Assembly: GCA_021791335.1 (NCBI GenBank) | Contig: JAJYWS010000026.1 | Span: 1-48,244 of the forward strand | DNA length: 48,244 nt | Direction of reading: 5' to 3' | Source of the DNA: Thermoplasmata archaeon | GTDB taxonomy: Archaea > Thermoplasmatota > Thermoplasmata > Lutacidiplasmatales > UBA184 | In this document: one piece after another, positions 28,854 to 38,495 of the stretch | Position numbering within the stretch: the first letter of the stretch is position 1 | Layout of the letters: the number at the start of each line of letters is the position of its first letter | Made by a program: the position numbers and the translations under genes | Notes under the pieces: model-generated | What the model was told of the DNA's origin: nothing | The model's database searches: none | What the model saw: the letters and a program-made list of their open reading frames with translations, nothing else

Positions 28854-29635
28854 GAGCGGCCGGAGGCAAGCGCCCGGACGAGCTTCCGAGCCGGGTCGTC
28901 CCCGTCGCCGTTCGACCAGATCTCCTCCAGGGCCGAACCCACGATGACCCCGTCCACACCGAGGCGGGCCGCCTCACGGGCCGTGGTCGCGTCCCGAATA
29001 CCGAAGCCGGCCAGGATCGGGAGATCGGGGGCCGTGTGACGGACCGTCTCCACCAGGGGCTTCAAGGGCGGTGCCGGGTTCGACCCTCCGCGGCCGGTGA
29101 TGCCGTAGCGGCTGACCAGGTAGAGGAATCCCCGGGCCGAACGGGCCACCGTCCGGGCCCGGTCGGGGTCGGCGCCCGGGGCCAAAAACCGGACCAGATC
29201 GATTCGGTGGGACCGGGCGCGGTCGGACCATGCCCGGGCCTCGTCCTCGGCGAGGTCGGGGACGATCAGCGCGGACGCCCCGGCCTCGGCGAGTTCCTCC
29301 AGCGGCCTCCCCGCTCCATCCCGCAGGAGGGGGTTCACGTAGGACATCACCGCGACCGGAAGGACCGTGGCGGCCGCCTGGACGGTCGCCAGCACGTCCT
29401 TCCAGCCGGTCCCGTGTTCGAGCGACCGTGCCGCGGCCTCCGCCAGGATCGGGCCGTCGGCGATCGGATCCGAAAACGGGATGCCGACCTCGACGGCGTG
29501 GGCCCCGGCCTCGCGCAGGATCCCCAGACGGTGCCTGACGGTCGGGGTGCGCCGTCGATCGGCCAATAGGTAGGGAACGACCAGGAATTCGCCGCGATCC
29601 CGCGCTTGGCGCAGTCCCTGCGCGAGCGGGATCAT
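28799..29635 (-). CDS. trpA: Tryptophan synthase alpha subunit
   Basis: [68 protein letters not shown]. Confidence 0.93.
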   Translation of the reverse strand: MIPLAQGLRQARDRGEFLVVPYLLADRRRTPTVRHRLGILREAGAHAVEVGIPFSDPIADGPILAEAAARSLEHGTGWKDVLATVQAAATVLPVAVMSYVNPLLRDGAGRPLEELAEAGASALIVPDLAEDEARAWSDRARSHRIDLVRFLAPGADPDRARTVARSARGFLYLVSRYGITGRGGSNPAPPLKPLVETVRHTAPDLPILAGFGIRDATTAREAARLGVDGVIVGSALEEIWSNGDGDDPARKLVRALASGRSQSAFTRNPTRNPTRMPQ

Positions 29636-30780
29636 GCGGAGAGCCCCTCCAGATCCTTGTCACCGCGACCCGAGAGGGTCACCACAATGTGCTGGCCCCG
29701 GCGCCGGCGGGCCTCCCGAACCGCCGCGTACACCGCATGGGCCGATTCCAGGGCCGGAAGGATCCCCTCATCCTCGGCCAGCCAGTGGAACGCGCGCAGC
29801 GCTTCCTCGTCATGGACCGCCCGGTATCGGGCTCTCCCGCTCTCCTTGAGCTCGGCATGCTCCGGTCCGACCGCGGGGTAGTCCAGTCCCGCGGAAAGAC
29901 TCGCCGTCTCGAGGACCTGCCCGTCCGGGTCCTGCAGCAGGTAGGAGTAACTCCCGTGAAGCACGCCGGGGGTGCCGCGCGTCAGGGAGGCCGCCCCGGT
30001 CGCATGCCCGGCCGGCCCACCGGCCTCGATCCCGAGGAGTTCGGTCGGCTGGCCGAGCAGGGGGTGGAAGGTGCCGATGGCGTTGCTGCCGCCGCCCACG
30101 CAGGCGACCGCGAGATCGGGGGGGCCTCCCCACGCCGCCCGGCTCTGACGAAGGATCTCCCGGCCGATGACGCTCTGGAAGGCCGCGACGATCGTCGGGA
30201 AGGGGTGCGGCCCGACCACCGACCCGATGAGGTAGTGGGTCGTCGGGAGGTTTTCGGTCCAATCCCTCAGCGCGGCGTTGATCGCATCCTTGAGGGTCCG
30301 ACTTCCGGTGGTCACGGGGACCACCCGGGCGCCGAGGAGCCGCATCCGCAGCACGTTCGGCCGTTGGCGGGCGATATCCCGCTCTCCCATGTAGACGATG
30401 GTCTCGAATCCCAGGGCCGCCCCGACCATGGCCGTGGCCACGCCGTGTTGGCCGGCCCCGGTCTCCGCGATGAGCCGGGGCTTGCCCATCCGACGGGCCA
30501 GGACCGCCTGGCCGATCGCGTTGTTGATCTTGTGCGCCCCCCCGTGGAGGAGATCCTCCCTCTTGAGCCAGATCTCGGCCCCCTTCCCTCGAAGGGTCAG
30601 CCGGGGGGCCCGGTAGAGGGGTGTCGGCCGGCCCGCATAGGTGCGGAGACGGTCGGAGAGCTCTGCGCGGAACTTCGGGTCGCGGCGCGCCGAGCCCCAT
30701 GCCCGCTCCAGTTCGCGGAGCGCCGGAACCAGCGTCTCGGGGACGTAGGCGCCTCCGAACCGCCCGAAGCGGCTAGGCAT
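29632..30780 (-). CDS. trpB: Tryptophan synthase beta subunit
   Basis: [59 protein letters not shown]. Confidence 0.97.
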   Translation of the reverse strand: MPSRFGRFGGAYVPETLVPALRELERAWGSARRDPKFRAELSDRLRTYAGRPTPLYRAPRLTLRGKGAEIWLKREDLLHGGAHKINNAIGQAVLARRMGKPRLIAETGAGQHGVATAMVGAALGFETIVYMGERDIARQRPNVLRMRLLGARVVPVTTGSRTLKDAINAALRDWTENLPTTHYLIGSVVGPHPFPTIVAAFQSVIGREILRQSRAAWGGPPDLAVACVGGGSNAIGTFHPLLGQPTELLGIEAGGPAGHATGAASLTRGTPGVLHGSYSYLLQDPDGQVLETASLSAGLDYPAVGPEHAELKESGRARYRAVHDEEALRAFHWLAEDEGILPALESAHAVYAAVREARRRRGQHIVVTLSGRGDKDLEGLSA

Positions 30781-31417
30781 GGTTCGCCTCCGCGGCCTCG
30801 ACGGCGTTCAGGAACGCGCGGATCCGGTCGGACGACTTGACGCCGGGGGACGATTCGATCCCGCTCGAGGTATCGACCCCCCACGGTCGGGCCCGACGCA
30901 GCGCCTCCCCGACGTTCTCGGGTGTGAGTCCTCCGGCGAGGATGAGCTTCCGTCCCGGGTGCGCCTCGCCGAGGGCGGCCGCCGCGTCCCAATGGGCGAT
31001 CTGTCCGGTACCTCCCGGACGGGCCGGGTCGTCCGAGGAGTCGAGATGGATCCGGGGGAACTCCTCGGCCGGAGGCAGCGCCGGAAGCGAGGCGGCGTCG
31101 GGCGGTAGCGGGAAGGACGGGACCAGGTGGTGCCGCTCGAGGAAGTCCAAACCGTCCGGTATCGACCCGTAGACCTGGATCCGGTCGACGCCGACCTCAT
31201 CGAAGAGCGCGTGGATCCGGTCCGCGCTGGGGCCGACCACGACCGCCCACGCCTCCGTCCCCTGGGGGACGGCCGAGACCAGGGCGGCCGCTTGCTCAAG
31301 GGAGATGCTGCGGGGAGACCCCGGCACCTCGACCACAAAGCCGGCCGCACCTCCGGCCGGGAGCAGATCCATGAAGTCGGTCGACGTGAGGCCGCACAAC
31401 TTGACAAAGGTCTTCAT
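30773..31417 (-). CDS. trpF: Phosphoribosylanthranilate isomerase
   Basis: [19 protein letters not shown]..., [49 protein letters not shown] at 31417. Confidence 0.93.
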   Translation of the reverse strand: MKTFVKLCGLTSTDFMDLLPAGGAAGFVVEVPGSPRSISLEQAAALVSAVPQGTEAWAVVVGPSADRIHALFDEVGVDRIQVYGSIPDGLDFLERHHLVPSFPLPPDAASLPALPPAEEFPRIHLDSSDDPARPGGTGQIAHWDAAAALGEAHPGRKLILAGGLTPENVGEALRRARPWGVDTSSGIESSPGVKSSDRIRAFLNAVEAAEANHA

Positions 31418-32208
31418 CCGTGATGCCCTTCCCCCGGCCCCCGGAGGGAGGCGAGGAACCTCAAGGGGTCTTCGCTCCGGGCCACGGCGCTCCCGACCAG
31501 GATCGCGTCGGCCCCCCGGCGCCAGAACCACTCGGCGGTCTCCGGGCCGGTCACTCCGCTGAGCCCGACGACCGCCGTACGGTGCGAGAGTGCCCCGAGC
31601 GTGGCCGAGGCTGTGGCGCGGTCGATCTCCAGCGTGTCCAGGTTCCGGACGTTGACTCCGATGAGGTCGGCCGGCACCCGGTCGACCCAATCCAATTCGT
31701 CCGGTGCGTGGAGCTCCAAGAGCACCTCCAGGCCCAGCGCATGGGCCCGGTCGGCGAGTCCGGCCAAGGGGACCTCGATGCCCGCCCGGGGGAGCGAGGC
31801 CAGGAGGAGGATCGCCGAGGCTCCGCTCCGCGCCGCGCAGTCGACCTGTCGGGGATCGATGACGAAGTCCTTGAAGAGCGCCGGTCGCGGGTCGTTCCGG
31901 GTGAGCTCTCTCAGATCGCTCGGGGACCCTTGAAAGTGGGGGGCGGCCGTGAGGCACGAAAGGCCCGCAACGGGGGCACCCCGGAGACGGTCAAGAAACT
32001 CATCGATCCGGTACTGCGGGAGGGGATGACCGGAACTTCCGGGAGCAGCCCGCTTGTACTCCACTATCAGGGCCTGCCGGCCCGCCGAGTGGAGCGCCTC
32101 CCGAAGGGAGGGGTGCGGCCGGGGCTCGGTGGCCGGTGATGCGTAGCCCCCGGCCTCGATGATCGGTCGGAGCTCCCCGACCATCTGCCGTAGAAATCCC
32201 CGGGTCAT
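31414..32208 (-). CDS. trpC: Indole-3-glycerol phosphate synthase
   Basis: LIVEYKRAAPGSSG, FKDFVIDPRQVDCAARSGASAILLL, LLELHAPDELDW, IGVNVRNLDTLEID, VGLSGVTGPE; ATG at 32208. Confidence 0.93.
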   Translation of the reverse strand: MTRGFLRQMVGELRPIIEAGGYASPATEPRPHPSLREALHSAGRQALIVEYKRAAPGSSGHPLPQYRIDEFLDRLRGAPVAGLSCLTAAPHFQGSPSDLRELTRNDPRPALFKDFVIDPRQVDCAARSGASAILLLASLPRAGIEVPLAGLADRAHALGLEVLLELHAPDELDWVDRVPADLIGVNVRNLDTLEIDRATASATLGALSHRTAVVGLSGVTGPETAEWFWRRGADAILVGSAVARSEDPLRFLASLRGPGEGHHG

Positions 32209-33245
32209 CTCGGCTCCTCCGGCCACTCGTCGCCCGCGGCCAGTTCCCGAAGCCGGCCGAGGAGTTCCTTGGGACGCCCGGAGTCGATCAACTCCCGAGC
32301 GCGGACCACCCCGGCCTCCAGACTGGGGGAGCGTCGGGCCAGAACGAGCGCCGCGGCGGTGGTCAGGACCACCGCACCCCGTCGCGCACCGGGGGCTCCG
32401 GCCAGCAGCGCCTCGGCGGCCCGGGCCGACGCCCGGGGGCGGAGGGCTCCCCAGGCGCCCCGGCGTTCCGCAGGCTCGAGCAGGGTTTCGGGCCGGAGGG
32501 TTGCCGACCGGGGTCGGGATCCCAGAGCCCACCAGAGGGAGGTGGGGTTCTGGGGGGAGATCTCGTCGCACCCCTCCGAGGAGCTGAGACCAACCACACG
32601 TCTGACGCCGCGTCGTCGCAGCGCGTCGACCAACAACCGGGCCGACTCGGCGTCTGGGGCTCCCACCAACTGGTAGGTGGGCCGAGCCGGGGTGATGAGG
32701 GGGCCCATGAGGTTGAAGACCGTCCGCCGACCGAGGGTCCGGCGTGCGGCCGCGACCCGGGCCACGGCAGGATGGAAGAGCGGGGCATGCAAGAAGGCGA
32801 TCCGGTAGCGCCGATACGTCGCCCGTGCGAACGACCGGGAGCGGGCGACCGGGAGTCCCCAGGCCTCCAGGAGATCGGTGGAGCCGGTGAGCCCGCGGGA
32901 ACTCCGGTTCCCGTGCTTGATGACCGGGATCCCGTCGGAGGCCACCACCAGCGCGCTCACCGTCGAGACGTTGAACGAGGGGACCGGGGCTCCCCCCGAC
33001 CCACACAGGTCGATCGTTTGGTCCGTCGAGGGGACGGGAAACGGGCGCATCTCCCGGCGGAGTACCTCGGCCCAGCGATGGAGGCGAGCTCCGGTGAGCG
33101 GCAGGTCCTGGATCCGCCGGAGCAGGGCGAGCCGTTCGCCGTCGTCGGTCTCCGGCCCGATGAGCCGTTCAAAGAGACCTTGGGCGGGATGCGGCGCGGG
33201 CTCGGGGGATCTTCGTCGGGGGGGCCGGGGGCGGGGGGTATTCAC
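32205..33245 (-). CDS. trpD: Anthranilate phosphoribosyltransferase
   Basis: DLCGSGGAPVPSFNVSTVSALVVASDGIPVIKHGNRSSRGLTGSTDLLEAWG, RTVFNLMGPLITPARPTYQLVG; GTG start at 33245 overlapping the trpG stop. Confidence 0.93.
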   Translation of the reverse strand: MNTPRPRPPRRRSPEPAPHPAQGLFERLIGPETDDGERLALLRRIQDLPLTGARLHRWAEVLRREMRPFPVPSTDQTIDLCGSGGAPVPSFNVSTVSALVVASDGIPVIKHGNRSSRGLTGSTDLLEAWGLPVARSRSFARATYRRYRIAFLHAPLFHPAVARVAAARRTLGRRTVFNLMGPLITPARPTYQLVGAPDAESARLLVDALRRRGVRRVVGLSSSEGCDEISPQNPTSLWWALGSRPRSATLRPETLLEPAERRGAWGALRPRASARAAEALLAGAPGARRGAVVLTTAAALVLARRSPSLEAGVVRARELIDSGRPKELLGRLRELAAGDEWPEEPR

Positions 33246-33826
33246 CGGCGCACCTCCGCCAGGAAGTTGGCCAGGATGGTGGGCCCCTCCGGAGTCAGGT
33301 ACGACTCCGGGTGGAACTGCACGCCCCAGAGCGGCCATTGAGTGTGACGGAGGCCCATCAGGATTCCCCCGCTCCCCCAGGCGGTCGGCTCGAGGGTCGC
33401 GGGCAGCCTTCGCGAGTCGACGAGGAGCGAGTGGTACCGGGCGGCCCGAAACGGGGACGGCACCCCCCGGAACAGCCGATCCCCCGCATGGACGATCCGA
33501 TCGGTGTCCCCATGCACCGGTTCGGGGGCCCGGACAATCCTCCCCCCGGAGTATTCCGCGATGAGCTGATGACCGAGACAGACCCCGAGGATCGGTCGGG
33601 ACGATCCCCATCGACGGAGGATGGCCCGGCTGAGCCGTGTCCGCCGGGGGTCGGAGGGCTGGCCCGGACCCGGGGAGAGCACGATCGCCTCCGGGTCGGC
33701 CGCTTCGGCCTCGGCCCACGGTCGGGTCGACCTCAGGCAGCTCACCCGGGCCCCTTGGCGCGATAGCTCCTGGACCAGGTTCTGGGTGAACGAATCCTCA
33801 TGGTCGACGACCAGGACCCGCGTCAT
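33242..33826 (-). CDS. trpG: Anthranilate synthase glutamine amidotransferase component
   Basis: VLVVDHEDSFTQNLVQEL, VLSPGPGQPSDP, ILGVCLGHQLIAEYSGG, GVQFHPESYLTPEG. Confidence 0.94.
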   Translation of the reverse strand: MTRVLVVDHEDSFTQNLVQELSRQGARVSCLRSTRPWAEAEAADPEAIVLSPGPGQPSDPRRTRLSRAILRRWGSSRPILGVCLGHQLIAEYSGGRIVRAPEPVHGDTDRIVHAGDRLFRGVPSPFRAARYHSLLVDSRRLPATLEPTAWGSGGILMGLRHTQWPLWGVQFHPESYLTPEGPTILANFLAEVRR

Positions 33827-35019
33827 GGGGACCCCGCAAGGACCGACTCGACCAGGGCGAGCTTGGCGAGGGTCTCCTGATACTCCCGACGGGGTTCGGA
33901 ACGGTGGACGATGCCGGCGCCGGCGGCGGTGTAGAGGCGATTCCCCGCCGCAAAGCCGGTGCGGATCGCCAGGGCCCAATCGGCCCGGTCATGGCCCGAG
34001 ATCCAGCCGACCGCGCCGGCATACGGCCCCCTCCAGGTCCGTTCCTCGGCCCGGAGCAGCTCGGTGGCCCGGATCTTCGGCGCCCCGGAAACGGTCCCGG
34101 CGGGCAGGGTTACGGCCAGGGCCTCCCAGGCACCGACCCCCTTCGCCAACGAGGCTTCGACCCGGCTCACGAGGTGCTCCATTCGGGCGACGCGCAGCCG
34201 TCGCTCGGTCCAGCGGAGCCGTACCGTCCCCGGGCACGCGATCCGCCCGAGATCGTTCCGGGCCAGGTCGACGAGCATCCGATGTTCGGCGAGCTCCTTG
34301 GGGTCGCGCGTGAGCGGCCGGCGCCCCCGGCCCTCGCGGCCGAGGGGCCGGGTCCCCGCGATCGGGTTGACCCGTCCCCATCGACCCTCGACTTCGACGA
34401 CCGACTCCGGTGAGGCTCCGACAACCTCTCGGTCGCCGAACCGGAGATAGTAGAAGTACGCCGACCGCTCCGACGCCCGCAGTTCCCCGGCCCGGTCCAG
34501 GAGATCCGCCGGCCGGTCCCAGCCGCGCCGGTGCGACAGGACGACCTGGAACGCTTCTCCCGCCCGGATCTGTGCGACGAGGTGCCGGACCGAGCGCTCA
34601 TAGGCCGGGCGGCTCAGGGAGTCCTCCCGGGGCACCCCGGGGCGGCGGCGGGTCCGACGGAGCCGGAGCCTTCCCACCGGCAGCCGGACGGTCCGGACCG
34701 ACTCCAGCCGGGCGAACTCCCCCAGCGGAAACGGGGCCCGGCCCGGCGGGCTCCCGAGCATCGGCTCTAAGAGGCCCACCCCATCGAACCCCAGGTAGCC
34801 GGCAACGGCCCGCCGACGGTGCCCCCGAAGATACCGGTCGGAGGCGCGGCCCAGACCCTCCCAGCTGTCCTTCGGGCCCACCGGTTGCGCGGGCTCGGGG
34901 GAGATCGCCCACTGGGCCACCCCCCCATTGCCCTCGGGACCGGTCCGCTCGAAGTAGGCCACGGTTTCCGCCGTCCGGGCGCCGGCGGCCGATACAAACT
35001 CGATCCAGGGATCGGTCAT
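33823..35019 (-). CDS. trpE: Anthranilate synthase component I
   Basis: AGEAFQVVLSHR, ASPESVVEVEGRWGRVNPIAGTRPLGREG, AEHRMLVDLARNDLGRIACPGTV, LPAGTVSGAPKIRATELL. A PabB-type role cannot be excluded by eye. Confidence 0.9.
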   Translation of the reverse strand: MTDPWIEFVSAAGARTAETVAYFERTGPEGNGGVAQWAISPEPAQPVGPKDSWEGLGRASDRYLRGHRRRAVAGYLGFDGVGLLEPMLGSPPGRAPFPLGEFARLESVRTVRLPVGRLRLRRTRRRPGVPREDSLSRPAYERSVRHLVAQIRAGEAFQVVLSHRRGWDRPADLLDRAGELRASERSAYFYYLRFGDREVVGASPESVVEVEGRWGRVNPIAGTRPLGREGRGRRPLTRDPKELAEHRMLVDLARNDLGRIACPGTVRLRWTERRLRVARMEHLVSRVEASLAKGVGAWEALAVTLPAGTVSGAPKIRATELLRAEERTWRGPYAGAVGWISGHDRADWALAIRTGFAAGNRLYTAAGAGIVHRSEPRREYQETLAKLALVESVLAGSP

Positions 35020-36335
35020 GGTCGGGGCGGAATCTCCACGAGCGCCCGATGGAGCGCCCGAAGGGTCGGACCCAGATCGGCGGTACGGACCGCCAGCGAG
35101 AGCGCCCGGGGGGTGGCGGCGACTCCGAGGGTGGTCCGGAGGATGCTCCGCGGCAGGCGGTACAGATCCTCGAGGATCCGCTCACCGATCGCGATGACCA
35201 TCTCCACCTCCTGAGGCGGTTCGACCGTCATCTCCCGATGCTGCACCAGACGGGCCAGGGCCCTCCGGGCCGTGCCCGCCTCCCGGGATTCCACGATCGC
35301 GCAGAGCATCGTCGCCGACGTGTAGAGCTGGATGACGTTCACCTGGGCCGCGGCCAGGCACCGGGTGACCTCGGCCATGATGCCCGGCTGTTCCCGGCCC
35401 CCCGGCACGCGGAGCCCGAGGAGGCGGAGCGAAGGGAGGACGGTCAGGGCTCGGGGGGTCCCGTGGTCGATCGCCGGGCCCACGGTGGTGGTCTGCCGAG
35501 GATCCGCCAGGGATCGGACGAGGATGGGGATGCGGGCCTGCCGCGCCGGCTCGATCGCCCAGGCATGCAGGACGCGGGCGCCGAACTGGGCCAACTCCTC
35601 GGCCTCCTCGTAGGAAAGGTAGCCGAGCGGCCGGGATCGGGGGACCCAACGGGGATCGGCCGACCGGATCGATACCCGCTGCTTGAGGAGCTCGACCCGA
35701 CGCGCGCCGAGCATCGCTCCGAGGGCTGTCGCGCTGTAGTCCGAACCGCCCCGGCCGAGGGTGGTGATCGTCCGGCCCGGCCCCTGCCCGAAGAAGCCGG
35801 TCACCACCGGGATGCGATCGGCCGCCCAGACCCGATCGATCCTCCGGCGCACCGTCGCTCGCGAGGCCTCCAGCCGGATCCGGGCCGCCCCGAAGTTCCG
35901 GTCGGTCCTGAGCCCCAGCCGGTCGGCGTCCAGGGAGGTCGCGGCGAGCCCTCGAAGGTTCATCTCATGGGCCAACCACACGGCCGCCAGCCGTTCCCCC
36001 TGCGCGGCGAGTCGATCGAGCTCGGAAGGCTCGCGGGATCGGGACGCCACGATCCCCCGCAGCGTCGCGTCCACCGTCTGCAGGATCGGATCGATCCCCG
36101 GGGCGGGTACCGGATGGCGCCGGCGAAGTTCATCGAGGAGCCGTGGGATCCGAGTCGAACGGACCGGGGGCCGGGCCGATTGGAGGAGCCGGTCGGTCAC
36201 CCCCTCCCGGGCCGAGACCACCACCAGGAGTGGGTTGCCCGGACCGCCCCGGAGCCGGATCCAGCGCACGACCCTGGCGGGATCGGAAAGCGCGGCCCCG
36301 CCGAACTTGAGCACGATCGGCGCCGGATCAGTCAC
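35016..36335 (-). CDS. Aspartate kinase with ACT-type C-terminus
   Basis: IVLKFGGAALSDPARV, VVVSAREGVTDRLL, VVTGFFGQGPGRTITTLGRGGSDYSATALGAMLGA, IMAEVTRCLAAAQVNVIQLYTSATMLCAIV. Confidence 0.92.
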   Translation of the reverse strand: MTDPAPIVLKFGGAALSDPARVVRWIRLRGGPGNPLLVVVSAREGVTDRLLQSARPPVRSTRIPRLLDELRRRHPVPAPGIDPILQTVDATLRGIVASRSREPSELDRLAAQGERLAAVWLAHEMNLRGLAATSLDADRLGLRTDRNFGAARIRLEASRATVRRRIDRVWAADRIPVVTGFFGQGPGRTITTLGRGGSDYSATALGAMLGARRVELLKQRVSIRSADPRWVPRSRPLGYLSYEEAEELAQFGARVLHAWAIEPARQARIPILVRSLADPRQTTTVGPAIDHGTPRALTVLPSLRLLGLRVPGGREQPGIMAEVTRCLAAAQVNVIQLYTSATMLCAIVESREAGTARRALARLVQHREMTVEPPQEVEMVIAIGERILEDLYRLPRSILRTTLGVAATPRALSLAVRTADLGPTLRALHRALVEIPPRP

Positions 36336-37410
36336 GGCCCCTCCCCGCGGTGAGTTCGATCCCCCGCCGGTCGACCAGTTCGGCGTTCAAGACCGATCCT
36401 CCGGCCCCCCCCCGCACGGCGTTGTGGGTGAGGGTGAAGAACCTCAGGAACGGGGGATCCCAGCGGATCCGGCCCACGACCGCGGCCATGCCTTGGGCCC
36501 GCCGAGGCGATCCCGCCCAGCGGTCCCGCAGGGGTTGGGGACGGTCGGCTTCCCGGCGCAGCAGGATCGGGGGAGACGGCGCCGTCGGGAGCCGCTCCGC
36601 TCGAAGGGGATCGAAGTGGCTCCAGGCCCGCTCCAACTCGGCCCGTGGGGGGCGTTGGGTGGCCTCGACCGTCACGGCCAGCAGGTGCCCCTCCCGGGTA
36701 CCGACCCGGGCGCACTGGGCCAGGACCCGGCAGGGCCAGGGGCCGATCCGCCCGCCCCGGCGGCGGCCCAGGATGCGGGCCGTTTCGCGTTCGATCTTCT
36801 CTTCCTCCTCCGGGATGTACGGGATGACGTTGTCGGTGATCGCCAGCGAGGGCACTCCGGGGAGACCGGCCCCGCTCAGGGCCTGGTAGGTCGTCACCTG
36901 GATCGTCCGAGGAGCGAGCAACTCCTTCACCGGGGCGAGCGCCAGGACCAGTCCGGTCGTCGAGCAGTTGGCATTGGCCACCAGGAGGCCCCGACCCCGT
37001 GGACGTCGGTCGGCCAGTCCCAGGTGATCCGCATTGACCTCCGGGATCAAGAGCGGGATCTCCGGGTCCATCCGGTGATCGGCGGCGTTCGAGAAGACGG
37101 CCATCCCCTGGCGGGACAGCTCGCTTTCGATGGGACCGGCGATGCCGGAGGGGAGTGCGGAGAAGATCGCGCGGATGCCGCGCCGCCGGAGCGCCGACGG
37201 TCCGACCGTTTCCACGGGCCGACGGGCGAGGGCCTCCGGGGGAGGATCGGCAAGATGCCAGAGGTCCTCCAGCCGGGAGCCTCGGCGCCGGGCGGTCCCT
37301 CCCAGGACCTGAAGGTCGAACCGCGGGTGGTCGGCGAGGAGGCGGACGAACTCCTGGCCGATGTACCCGGTCGCCCCGAGCACGGCGACCGGAATCCGCT
37401 CCTCGGTCAT
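36328..37410 (-). CDS. asd: Aspartate-semialdehyde dehydrogenase
   Basis: PVAVLGATGYIGQEFVRLLADHP, VANANCSTTGLVLALAPV, TTYQALSGAGLPG, NVIPYIPEEEEKIERET; ATG at 37410. Confidence 0.93.
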   Translation of the reverse strand: MTEERIPVAVLGATGYIGQEFVRLLADHPRFDLQVLGGTARRRGSRLEDLWHLADPPPEALARRPVETVGPSALRRRGIRAIFSALPSGIAGPIESELSRQGMAVFSNAADHRMDPEIPLLIPEVNADHLGLADRRPRGRGLLVANANCSTTGLVLALAPVKELLAPRTIQVTTYQALSGAGLPGVPSLAITDNVIPYIPEEEEKIERETARILGRRRGGRIGPWPCRVLAQCARVGTREGHLLAVTVEATQRPPRAELERAWSHFDPLRAERLPTAPSPPILLRREADRPQPLRDRWAGSPRRAQGMAAVVGRIRWDPPFLRFFTLTHNAVRGGAGGSVLNAELVDRRGIELTAGRGRD

Positions 37411-38495
37411 GGCAGAAACCCTCCCCGGAGGGCCAGGTCGGCCAGCGCCATCGCGGTGACCGACTCCAACGCCACCACCGCCCGGGGGACGATGCAAGGG
37501 TCGTGCCGCCCGGTCACGGTGACGGTGGTGTCGGTATGGTCCCGGAGGTCCACCGTCGCCTGAGGTCGGGCGATCGAGGAGGTGGGTTTGACCGCGAACC
37601 GGACCCGCAGCGGCATGCCCGTCGCGAGCCCCCCGAGGATGCCCCCGGAGTGATTGGTCCGGGTCTCCACCCGGTCGCCGACCCAGTGGAATGGGTCGTT
37701 GTGCTCACTCCCCCGCATCCGAGCCGCCCGGAACCCGGCCCCGAACTCGACGCCCTTGACGGCCGGGACGGAGAAACCGGCGTGGGCCACCACGCTCTCG
37801 ATGGAGTCGAAGAACGGTTCGCCGAGACCGACCGGGAGTCCGGTGGCTCTCACCTCCACGATGCCCCCCAAGCTGTCGCCCTCGCGGCGGGCCGCCCCGA
37901 TCGCCTCGGCCATCGCCTCCGCTACGGCCGGGTCGGGCGTGCCGACTTCGTGGAGGTCGCGTCGGGCCCTGAGCTCGGGGATCGACCATGATTCGGGTAC
38001 CGTCGCCTCGACCCCGCCGATCGACTGGGTGAAGCCGGCGACCTGGATCCCCCGGGGACCGAGCAGCTGGCGGGCGATGCTGCCGGCGATCACCAACCCC
38101 ACCGTCATCCGGCCGGAGAAGATTCCTCCCCCGGAAAGGTCGGCCTCCTCCCCGTACCGGATCCTCGCCGGATAGTCGGCGTGCCCCGGCCTCGGCGTGT
38201 ATCGGAGTCGGTCGTACGGGCCCCGCTGGACATCCGTGTTGGCCACATGGGCCCGGATCTCCCCGCCGTCGCTGCGTCCCTGGACGATACCGGAGTCGAT
38301 CACCAGCCGATCCTCCTCCTGACGTCGGGTCGCGAGACGACGCCCGACCGGACGGCGTCGGTCCAGGTCGGCTTGGATCTGCTCGAGATCCAGCGGAGTC
38401 CCGGCGGGGATGCCCGAGATCCGGGCCCCGACCTCGGGTCCATGGCTCGATCCGAAGATGGTCACGCGCATCCGAACACCCCACTCCATGCTCAT
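37407..38495 (-). CDS. aroC: Chorismate synthase
   Basis: IFGSSHGPEVGARISGIPAG, YDRLRYTPRPGHADYPARIRYGEEADLSGGGIFSGRMTVGLVIAGSIARQLL, GGILGGLATGMPLRVRFAVKPTSSI; ATG at 38495. Confidence 0.96.
   Translation of the reverse strand: MSMEWGVRMRVTIFGSSHGPEVGARISGIPAGTPLDLEQIQADLDRRRPVGRRLATRRQEEDRLVIDSGIVQGRSDGGEIRAHVANTDVQRGPYDRLRYTPRPGHADYPARIRYGEEADLSGGGIFSGRMTVGLVIAGSIARQLLGPRGIQVAGFTQSIGGVEATVPESWSIPELRARRDLHEVGTPDPAVAEAMAEAIGAARREGDSLGGIVEVRATGLPVGLGEPFFDSIESVVAHAGFSVPAVKGVEFGAGFRAARMRGSEHNDPFHWVGDRVETRTNHSGGILGGLATGMPLRVRFAVKPTSSIARPQATVDLRDHTDTTVTVTGRHDPCIVPRAVVALESVTAMALADLALRGGFLP

Noticed and set aside
34410-36353. 647-aa plus-strand ORF (and 35761..37563, 40303..41462) opposite the trp/ask/aro genes
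   Set aside because: Antisense GC-frame artefacts; minus-strand genes have diagnostic catalytic motifs and consistent stop/start overlaps.
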